5,156 nucleotides of DNA from assembly GCA_002746395.1 (NCBI GenBank), contig NVXA01000004.1:178049-183204 (forward strand), read 5' to 3'. Below, in pieces: positions 1 to 4,103 of this stretch (positions within the stretch are counted from its first letter, which is position 1; each line of letters opens with the position of its first letter). The DNA comes from Paracoccaceae bacterium. GTDB taxonomy: Bacteria; Pseudomonadota; Alphaproteobacteria; Rhodobacterales; Rhodobacteraceae. Both the position numbers and the translations under genes were made by a program. The notes below the pieces were generated by a model. It saw only the letters and a list, made by a program, of their open reading frames with translations. It did not search any database and was not told where the DNA came from.

Positions 1-9
1 CTCGGCCAT
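1..9 (-). CDS. First three codons of a gene running off the left edge
   Basis: Read on the minus strand, ATG GCC GAG (M-A-E) occupies the first nine bases. It is preceded, after a 5-base gap, by a strong Shine-Dalgarno GAGGAG (complement of 15-20). The Shine-Dalgarno plus ATG makes a real translation start likely. Three residues cannot identify the product. One speculation is uvrA, because uvrA proteins of this bacterial group often begin with M-A-E and uvrA lies near ssb in many proteobacteria. Nothing here tests that, and no canonical alphaproteobacterial SOS box is present upstream. Confidence 0.55.
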
Positions 10-21
10 TTTAGCTCCTCT

Positions 22-50
22 AATCCGTGCATGGTTTATAGAATCCGTGC
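22..50 (-). promoter_or_regulatory. Direct repeat AATCCGTGC x2 around a -10-like box, upstream of the left-edge gene
   Basis: AATCCGTGC occurs at 22-30 and again at 42-50, exactly 20 bp apart (about two helical turns). Between the copies the minus strand reads TATAAA (complement of 35-40), a 5/6 match to the -10 consensus TATAAT. It lies about 26 bp before the left-edge gene's ATG. The -35 is weak: TTCGCA (complement of 56-61) at a short 15-bp spacing. A repeat that brackets a -10 on one helix face fits a repressor or activator site, but this is inference from layout alone. Confidence 0.35.
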
Positions 51-105
51 CGGAATGCGAACGATAGATTGGGAACAAAACGAGATCATTGCAAGCAAAA
101 TCCCC

Positions 106-119
106 ATTTTTGCAAAAAT
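106..119. repeat. 14-bp perfect palindrome ATTTTTGCAAAAAT in the divergent spacer
   Basis: ATTTTTGCAAAAAT is its own reverse complement with no central loop. It sits between the left-edge minus gene and the plus-strand rhodanese gene, about 97 bp from the former's start and 109 bp from the latter's. Related short sequences flank it: GCAAAATCCCC at 95-105 and GCAAAAATACCCCC at 112-125. It could be an operator for a dimeric regulator serving both divergent genes. A-tract and T-tract palindromes also arise by chance in AT-rich spacers. Confidence 0.35.
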
Positions 120-177
120 ACCCCCTAGACACATTCAATTTCTTGAATTAATGCTTGTGGCAAGTTGAAATTGAAAT

Positions 178-194
178 GGTAGACCTTATCTACC
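178..194 (+). promoter_or_regulatory. 17-bp dyad GGTAGA-N5-TCTACC upstream of the rhodanese gene
   Basis: Six-base arms GGTAGA (178-183) and TCTACC (189-194) are perfect reverse complements around CCTTA. The dyad ends 33 bp before the preferred start codon at 228, so it lies in the core promoter or 5' leader of the rhodanese gene. It could be an operator or a small leader hairpin. No T-run follows, so it is not a terminator. No regulator family was recognised. Confidence 0.35.
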
Positions 195-217
195 TGCACA
201 ACACGTAATCAAATGTT

Positions 218-222
218 AGGAA
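218..222 (+). promoter_or_regulatory. Shine-Dalgarno that favours the start at 228
   Basis: AGGAA at 218-222 lies 5 bases before ATG 228. It falls inside the coding frame if translation began at the upstream in-frame ATG 213, which has no purine-rich site in front of it. This favours 228 as the rhodanese start. Confidence 0.7.
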
Positions 223-227
223 ATATC

Positions 228-590
228 ATGAGCTTCTTTAGCCGCAAACCAGCCGCACCATCCCTTTCGGCACTAGATGCTGTTACAATGTCAAAGAAAG
301 ATGAAATCACCATCATCGACGTTCGTGACATCTCCGAACTGGCGCAGACCGGCAAAGCGAAAAACGCGCATCACATCCCGTTGATGCTGCTACAAAGCCA
401 CGCAAACCCAAGCCATCCTGAATTCAACAAGGCGCTGGACACAACCAAGCCGGTTGCCGTTTATTGTGCATCCGGCGCACGTTCAGGCATGGCCGTTCGC
501 ACATTGCTGAAAATGGGTTTTGAAAGCGTTCACAACATCGGTGGTCTGGGTCACTGGCACCAAGCCGGTGGTCGGGTTGAACGCGCTTAA
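228..590 (+). CDS. Single-domain rhodanese-like sulfurtransferase
   Basis: A 120-residue, single-domain rhodanese. Such proteins carry sulfane sulfur as a cysteine persulfide and pass it to acceptors such as thiols or cyanide, usually in the cytoplasm. Visible signatures, numbered from the start at 228, are the IIDVRD strand and turn near residues 29-34, the active-site loop C-A-S-G-A-R-S-G starting at catalytic Cys80, and the closing NIGGLGHWHQAGG region near 103-115. No signal peptide or membrane segment is seen, so it is probably cytosolic. The loop is the small-rhodanese type (C-x-x-G-x-x-S-G), not Cdc25-like. An in-frame ATG at 213 would add five residues, but AGGAA at 218-222 supports 228. 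The gene stands alone on its strand, and its stop abuts the stop of the convergent transglycosylase. The physiological sulfur donor and acceptor cannot be told from sequence. Confidence 0.92.
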   Translation: MSFFSRKPAAPSLSALDAVTMSKKDEITIIDVRDISELAQTGKAKNAHHIPLMLLQSHANPSHPEFNKALDTTKPVAVYCASGARSGMAVRTLLKMGFESVHNIGGLGHWHQAGGRVERA

Positions 591-597
591 CTAGCGC
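583..597. other. Abutting convergent stop codons inside a small dyad
   Basis: The rhodanese TAA (588-590) is followed immediately by the complement of the transglycosylase TAG (591-593), with no base between them. Both stops lie in the dyad GCGCT (583-587), TAACT, AGCGC (593-597). No T-run follows on either strand, so this is unlikely to be an efficient intrinsic terminator. The two mRNAs probably overlap at their 3' ends. Confidence 0.6.
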
Positions 598-1172
598 CCC
601 AACACCTTCTGGACGTAGTCTTGCGTCTCTTTATACGGCGGGATGCCGCCGTATCTTGTAACAGCCCCCGGGCCGGCATTATAGGCCGCCAATGCCAAAT
701 CCCATGACCCGAAACTGTCATGCTGCTGGCGTAAATACCGCGCCCCACCCTCGATATTCTGTTGTGCATTCCATGGGTTCACACCCAGTTCCAGCGCCGT
801 GCGTGGCATCAACTGCGTCAACCCGATTGCTCCGGCATCAGAACTGGCAACGGGGTTCCAGTTTGATTCCGCCGTTATCAAGTTGAAAAATATTTGCGAC
901 GGGATGTCGTATTGCTCAGCCATGCTCAGCGCATATTCGTAAAACCGCGAGGGCAACAATTCTTCTTGGGCTTGCGGCGGGATCGTCACCAACCGCCCCC
1001 GCAGCGCAAATAATTCTGCCGACATACCACTTGATTTGGAGGCTTCCAGCCGGTTGCGTTCGATAAAACTGTTGGCGCCCTGAAAGTTTAACGTCAGGGC
1101 ATTAAATTCCTGCGCCAGCGGCGTTGTCGCCCAAACGCATATAATCCCAAGAACTGGTAATGTTGGCCGCAT
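591..1172 (-). CDS. Exported SLT-type lytic transglycosylase (GH23 fold)
   Basis: A 193-residue protein that should cleave peptidoglycan between MurNAc and GlcNAc, forming 1,6-anhydro-MurNAc in the periplasm. Residues 1-20 form a short export signal (hydrophobic VLGIICVWA core) with a likely cut after PLA, before Gln21. No lipobox cysteine is seen at that site. The SLT domain spans about 76-193. It contains the catalytic Glu102 in the motif I-T-A-E-S-N-W-N-P, then GAIGLTQLMP (114-123), the AYNAGPGAV signature (163-171) and a closing YVQKVL helix. Residues 21-75 are a linker with no recognised domain. The overall length is typical of small single-domain members. The start codon has only a weak Shine-Dalgarno (GAAG). 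The gene is transcribed away from ssb and converges on the rhodanese gene. It may act in cell-wall turnover or in local wall opening for a secretion apparatus; nothing nearby decides which. Confidence 0.93.
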   Translation of the reverse strand: MRPTLPVLGIICVWATTPLAQEFNALTLNFQGANSFIERNRLEASKSSGMSAELFALRGRLVTIPPQAQEELLPSRFYEYALSMAEQYDIPSQIFFNLITAESNWNPVASSDAGAIGLTQLMPRTALELGVNPWNAQQNIEGGARYLRQQHDSFGSWDLALAAYNAGPGAVTRYGGIPPYKETQDYVQKVLGR

Positions 1173-1292
1173 AACGTCTTCAACCCCGATTTATCTACCC
1201 CAACCTACCATACATAGAATTTTTTGCACCGGAAAATTAACGGTTTCTTAGCCTAATCGGTGGTCTACCTCTCAATTAATGGTTAATCTCGC

Positions 1293-1308
1293 GCGAATTC
1301 AGATTCGC
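1293..1308 (+). promoter_or_regulatory. 16-bp dyad GCGAAT-TCAG-ATTCGC just before the ssb ribosome site
   Basis: Perfect 6-bp arms GCGAAT (1293-1298) and ATTCGC (1303-1308) surround TCAG. The dyad ends 3 bases before the ssb Shine-Dalgarno. In RNA it would form a hairpin next to the ribosome site; in DNA it could be an operator. A second short dyad, ATTAA-TGG-TTAAT, lies just upstream at 1275-1287. It does not match the GTTC-N7-GTTC LexA box of alphaproteobacteria. No clear -35/-10 pair for ssb was found in 1173-1292. Confidence 0.4.
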
Positions 1309-1311
1309 ACC

Positions 1312-1317
1312 AAGGAG
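1312..1317 (+). promoter_or_regulatory. ssb Shine-Dalgarno that fixes the start at 1324
   Basis: AAGGAG lies 6 bases before ATG 1324. An in-frame ATG at 1279 would add 15 residues ([15 protein letters not shown]) that are not part of the SSB family. That ATG lies within the upstream dyad and has no ribosome site, so 1324 is the start. Confidence 0.9.
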
Positions 1318-1323
1318 AGTGTA

Positions 1324-1836
1324 ATGGCAGGCAGTGTTAACAAAGTAATAATACTTGGAAATTTGGGGGCGGACCCTGAAATCCGCACTTTCGGCAATGG
1401 TGGCAAGGTTGCAAACCTGCGCATCGCCACATCCGAGCGCTGGCGCGACAAAAACACTGGCGAGAACCGCGAGAAAACAGAATGGCACACAGTCGCCATT
1501 TTCTCCGAAGGGTTGGTGCGCGTTGTGGAACAATACCTGAAAAAAGGCTCAAGCGTTTATATCGAGGGTAAACTCCAGACCCGCAAATGGCAGGATCAAT
1601 CCGGCAACGACCGCTATTCAACCGAAGTTGTGCTGCAAGGTTTTGATAGTAAGCTCGTTATGCTTGGTGGAAATCAAGGCGGCGGTGGCGGCGGCGGCGG
1701 TTACGGCGGCGGCAGTCAGGGCAGCGGCGATTACGGCGGTGGTAATCAAGGCGGTGGCCAAGGTGGCGGCGGTGGTTACAGCGGCAGCAACCAAGGTGGC
1801 GGCGGTGGCAACCTAGACGACGAAATCCCGTTCTAA
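1324..1836 (+). CDS. ssb: Single-stranded DNA-binding protein SSB
   Basis: A 170-residue SSB. It coats single-stranded DNA as a homotetramer during replication, recombination and repair, and recruits partner enzymes through its acidic tail. The OB fold spans about residues 1-113, opening with [19 protein letters not shown]. Trp40, Trp54 and Trp89 match the DNA-stacking tryptophans of E. coli SSB (40, 54, 88). Residues 115-162 are a flexible linker made almost only of Gly, Gln, Asn, Ser and Tyr. The protein ends in DDEIPF, which matches the family's C-terminal partner-docking peptide. The start at 1324 is set by AAGGAG at 1312-1317 and by family alignment. The gene is a single-gene unit with its own hairpin terminator, divergent from the transglycosylase. 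In many proteobacteria ssb is near uvrA and SOS-controlled, but no LexA box was found here. Confidence 0.98.
   Translation: MAGSVNKVIILGNLGADPEIRTFGNGGKVANLRIATSERWRDKNTGENREKTEWHTVAIFSEGLVRVVEQYLKKGSSVYIEGKLQTRKWQDQSGNDRYSTEVVLQGFDSKLVMLGGNQGGGGGGGGYGGGSQGSGDYGGGNQGGGQGGGGGYSGSNQGGGGGNLDDEIPF
1666..1809 (+). repeat. Low-complexity Gly-rich repeat encoding the SSB linker
   Basis: This stretch is built from GGC and GGT codons broken by CAA/CAG, AAT/AAC, AGC and TAC. It encodes residues 115-162 of SSB, with recurring N-Q-G or S-Q-G and Y-G or Y-S-G units (N/S-Q-G at 117-119, 131-133, 141-143 and 156-158). Such triplet-rich DNA is prone to length change by slippage. The linker tolerates length variation in SSB families, and the frame is kept open into the DDEIPF tail. 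Confidence 0.8.
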
Positions 1837-1845
1837 AACGAATAC

Positions 1846-1873
1846 AAACCCCGCTTCGGCGGGGTTTTCCTTT
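1846..1873 (+). terminator. Rho-independent terminator of ssb, probably shared with ybdK
   Basis: Perfect 9-bp arms AAACCCCGC (1846-1854) and GCGGGGTTT (1859-1867) close a stable UUCG tetraloop. The T-rich run TTTTCCTTT (1865-1873) follows. It starts 10 bp after the ssb stop. On the minus strand the hairpin lies 5-10 bp beyond the ybdK-like stop (1878). It is followed there by a poorer T-run (TTTGTATT), so it may act in both directions but is stronger for ssb. Confidence 0.93.
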
Positions 1874-1877
1874 GGGG

Positions 1878-3008
1878 TCAGCTAACGGAATATTCTGCGA
1901 TCAACCCATCGACCACAGCCACGCATGCCTCGTGCGCATCGGCCCCACCCTCAACAGCGGCCTTATAATTCGCGCGCTGGCGATCAGCCGAATTCCCGTT
2001 CAACGTAATCTGCCGCGCCCGCGCCAACTCGCGCGAACACCCCAGCCGTTCCGCATCCTCGCCAATCAGGTCGATCAACTCTTCCATCAGCTCCGACATC
2101 GGCGCCAGTTCACCGCGCCCGTGGTCGATCAACTTGCCGCGCGCGCCGTACCGCTGCGCCTGCCAGCGGTTCTCCAAAATCAACGTTTGCGGATAAACCC
2201 GCCAGCGTTGGTTATTCTTGCGAAGGCGAAAAAGAAACGACATAACCGATTGATAAACCGCCGCAATCGCCGCGACATCATCAACCAGCGAACACACATC
2301 CGTCACCCGCTGTTCCACCGTTGGATACTTGGCGGAGGGGCGAACATCCCACCAGATCTTGCTTGAATCCTCGATGCAGCCCACCTTAACCAACTGCCCG
2401 ACCATCCGTGTATATTCGCCGTATGATCCAAGAACATCCGGCAATCCGGTGCGCGGCAAGGCATCAAAAACCGTCAGACGGTAACTGGCCAATCCGGTAT
2501 CCTCCCCCTCCCAATAAGGTGAGGAACACGACAGCGCCAAAAGATGCGGCAAAAAATACGTGACCTGATTCATCAGATCAATCCGCAGGTCTTCATCCTC
2601 GATTCCGACATGCATATGCATGCCGCAAATCAACATGCGGCGCACAGGCTGACCCAAATCATAGCGCAACGCATCGTACCGTTCCTTGCGCGTGTGGGTC
2701 TGTTCGCGCCACTTCGCAAACGGATGGGTGGAGGCCGCAATCGGCGCGTATCCAAACGCCGCTGCCGCCGCACTTATGCCCTTGCGCAATCCCACCAGAT
2801 CATCTCGCGCATCTTGCACACGGCGGTGGGGCTTGGTGCCAACCTCGACCTGACATTGCAGATACTCGCCCGTCACCTGTTCGCCCAGCAAATCCGCACA
2901 CGCCGCCAGAAACCCCGCATCCGGTTCCCGAACCAAATCGCGCGTTTGCCTATCAACAATCAGGTATTCTTCCTCGATCCCGAGGGTCAATGCCGGTTCA
3001 ACAATCAT
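1878..3008 (-). CDS. ybdK: YbdK-family carboxylate-amine ligase (glutamate-cysteine ligase GCS2 type)
   Basis: A 376-residue cytoplasmic ATP-dependent ligase of the GCS2/YbdK family, typical in length. E. coli YbdK shows weak gamma-glutamylcysteine synthesis, and related enzymes join a carboxylate to an amine. The true substrate of this protein is not determinable from sequence. Motifs, in order: GIEEEY at 10-15 (metal/ATP-binding glutamates), QVEVGTKPH at 53-61, the family hallmark ICGMHMHVGIED at 127-138, IWWDVRPSAKYPTVEQR at 218-234, ENRWQAQRYG at 279-288 and LNGNSADRQR at 336-345. No export signal or membrane segment is present. The start is well supported by AAAGGAGG (complement of 3013-3020), 4 bases before ATG. 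It is a lone minus-strand gene, closed downstream by the hairpin shared with ssb and isolated upstream by the terminator at 3218-3254. A classical gshA role is possible but less certain than the family call. Confidence 0.92.
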   Translation of the reverse strand: MIVEPALTLGIEEEYLIVDRQTRDLVREPDAGFLAACADLLGEQVTGEYLQCQVEVGTKPHRRVQDARDDLVGLRKGISAAAAAFGYAPIAASTHPFAKWREQTHTRKERYDALRYDLGQPVRRMLICGMHMHVGIEDEDLRIDLMNQVTYFLPHLLALSCSSPYWEGEDTGLASYRLTVFDALPRTGLPDVLGSYGEYTRMVGQLVKVGCIEDSSKIWWDVRPSAKYPTVEQRVTDVCSLVDDVAAIAAVYQSVMSFLFRLRKNNQRWRVYPQTLILENRWQAQRYGARGKLIDHGRGELAPMSELMEELIDLIGEDAERLGCSRELARARQITLNGNSADRQRANYKAAVEGGADAHEACVAVVDGLIAEYSVS

Positions 3009-3081
3009 AGCGCCTCCTTTTTACGCAAGCTTACCCGCTATTTTGCGAGCCGCAAGAAAAAGCACATCACGCCGTTTGGAA

Positions 3082-3103
3082 AATTGCTAGCAATTGGCAA
3101 TTT
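3082..3103. repeat. Nested palindromes with three AATTGC/GCAATT half-sites
   Basis: AATTGCTAGCAATT (3082-3095) is a perfect 14-bp palindrome. It overlaps a second dyad made of AAATTGC (3081-3087) and GCAATTT (3097-3103) with 9 bases between. The half-site therefore occurs three times in 23 bp. It lies about 75-95 bp upstream of the ybdK-like ATG, where an operator or activator site for that gene would be expected. The bound protein, if any, is unknown. Confidence 0.4.
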
Positions 3104-3190
3104 AAGGTGTAAAATTACCCTCACCGACAATTTTGCGGATGGTGATGTGGTTACCAGCTCGGACATCAACGTATGTGCCGAAACCTCTTG

Positions 3191-3210
3191 GAATTATTTC
3201 TAGATAATTC
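3191..3210. repeat. 20-bp dyad GAATTAT-N6-ATAATTC in the ybdK-yebC spacer
   Basis: Seven-base arms GAATTAT (3191-3197) and ATAATTC (3204-3210) flank TTCTAG. The dyad begins 8 bp before the terminator stem region. It has no T-run of its own. It could be a protein site or part of the 3' end of an RNA stopping at the adjacent terminator. The rest of the 3021-3190 spacer holds no supported gene on either strand. Confidence 0.35.
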
Positions 3211-3217
3211 GGCTAAT

Positions 3218-3254
3218 AAAAGGGGTGCTGGCGAACGGCCACGCACCCTTTTTT
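3218..3254. terminator. Bidirectional rho-independent terminator downstream of yebC
   Basis: Stem GGGTGC (3223-3228) pairs with GCACCC (3243-3248). It extends inward as TGGC (3229-3232) with GCCA (3238-3241), leaving C3242 bulged and GAACG as the loop. AAAA (3218-3221) and TTTTTT (3249-3254) flank it. On the minus strand it starts 4 bp after the yebC stop and is followed by CTTTTATT, so it ends yebC. The longer T-run is on the plus strand, where no protein gene precedes it. Confidence 0.88.
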
Positions 3255-3258
3255 GCGC

Positions 3259-3999
3259 CTAAAGCTGCGCCATAACTTCGTCGGAAATCTCAAAATTGGC
3301 TGTGACGGTTTGCACGTCGTCGTCATCTTCCAACGCTTCGATCAGGCGCATTATTTTTTCAGCCCCGGTCAAATCCAGCTCGGTTGATGTCTGGGGTTTC
3401 CAGATCAACTTCGTGCTTTCGGATTCGCCCAACTCGGCCTCAAGCGCGGTTGAAACTTCGTGTAAATCCGTGCTTTCGCAATAAATCTCGTGGCCGTCTT
3501 CCGTGGTTTCCACATCCTCGGCTCCGGCTTCGATCGCCGCCATCATCACGGTGTCCGCATCCCCGACGGTCAGCGGATAAGTCACCAAACCCTTGCGATC
3601 AAACATGAAAGCAACCGATCCGGTTTCACCCAGATTACCGCCGGATTTCGCGAATATTGAACGCACCGTCGACGCTGTGCGATTCCGGTTATCGGTCATC
3701 GCCTCGACAATCACCGCAACGCCCATCGGGCCATAACCTTCATAGCGAATTTCGTCGTAATTATCCCCGTCACCCGCCTGCGATTTTTTGATCGCGCGCT
3801 CAATCACATCCTTTGGTACCGAAAGCTTTTTGGCTTCCTTGACCGCCATCCGAAGGCGCGGGTTTTTGTCAATATCAGGGTCACCCATCTTGGCGGCAAC
3901 CGTAATTTCCTTGGCCAACTTCGAAAACACCTTAGAGCGCGCCGCATCCTGACGCCCTTTACGGTGTTGAATATTCGCCCATTTTGAGTGGCCAGCCAT
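3259..3999 (-). CDS. yebC: YebC/PmpR-family protein (TACO1 family)
   Basis: A 246-residue YebC-family protein of usual length. Members were first described as DNA-binding transcription regulators. More recent work on YebC and mitochondrial TACO1 ties them to the ribosome, easing translation of proline-rich stretches. The sequence alone does not choose between these roles. The family opening [14 protein letters not shown] (1-14) is intact. It is followed by the Lys/Arg-rich N-terminal helical domain to about 75, then [10 protein letters not shown] (86-95), TDNRNRT (102-108), [15 protein letters not shown] (119-133) and an acidic [12 protein letters not shown] stretch (221-232). No membrane segment is seen, so it is cytosolic. 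A Shine-Dalgarno GGAGA (complement of 4005-4009) lies 5 bases before ATG. In many bacteria yebC sits beside ruvC; here its neighbours are an anion permease and a ybdK-like gene. It may be read from its own promoter or through from the permease 104 bp upstream. Confidence 0.96.
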   Translation of the reverse strand: MAGHSKWANIQHRKGRQDAARSKVFSKLAKEITVAAKMGDPDIDKNPRLRMAVKEAKKLSVPKDVIERAIKKSQAGDGDNYDEIRYEGYGPMGVAVIVEAMTDNRNRTASTVRSIFAKSGGNLGETGSVAFMFDRKGLVTYPLTVGDADTVMMAAIEAGAEDVETTEDGHEIYCESTDLHEVSTALEAELGESESTKLIWKPQTSTELDLTGAEKIMRLIEALEDDDDVQTVTANFEISDEVMAQL

Positions 4000-4030
4000 G
4001 ATAATCTCCGCAACAAAAACTACTTTTCGC

Positions 4031-4043
4031 CTGTATATGACAG
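4031..4043 (-). promoter_or_regulatory. Short dyad CTGT-N5-ACAG in the yebC upstream spacer
   Basis: CTGT (4031-4034) and ACAG (4040-4043) flank ATATG, about 32-44 bp upstream of the yebC ATG. The minus strand contains the -10-like TATACA inside it, but I found no matching -35. The spacing is wrong for an E. coli-type LexA box (CTGT-N8-ACAG). It is weak evidence for a yebC promoter region. Confidence 0.2.
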
Positions 4044-4103
4044 CAAACTGCGCAGGCCTACCCCCAAAACTTCTCTTTTTCCCAAATACTCAAAATCCCG
4101 CCC

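Noticed and set aside
59..76. Two GAAC words (59-62 and 73-76; GTTC on the minus strand) as an alphaproteobacterial LexA/SOS box
   Set aside because: The known box is GTTC-N7-GTTC. Here the spacer is 10 bases, so the half-sites are out of register.
213..230. Upstream ATG 213 as the rhodanese start
   Set aside because: No ribosome site precedes it, while AGGAA at 218-222 is well spaced for ATG 228, and the five extra residues are not part of the rhodanese domain.
1279..1323. N-terminal extension of SSB from ATG 1279
   Set aside because: The family start MAGSVNKV begins at 1324 behind a strong Shine-Dalgarno; the extension has neither homology nor a ribosome site.
1666..1809. GGC/GGT-rich tract as a CRISPR or intergenic repeat array
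   Set aside because: It is in frame within ssb and encodes the expected Gly-rich linker, ending in the conserved DDEIPF tail.
2544..3203. Long plus-strand open frame opposite the ybdK-like gene
   Set aside because: It is antisense to a clearly recognisable ligase, has no domain signature or ribosome site, and reads as His/Arg/Gln-rich shadow translation.
3105..3212. 36-codon minus-strand open stretch (contains IIPRGFGTYVDVRAG) that looks somewhat protein-like
   Set aside because: There is no ATG, GTG or TTG start in the stretch and no Shine-Dalgarno. An open run of this length is expected by chance. It could be a gene remnant, but no family was recognised.
4031..4043. CTGT...ACAG as an E. 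coli-type LexA site before yebC
   Set aside because: The spacer is 5 bases rather than 8, and alphaproteobacterial LexA uses a different box.
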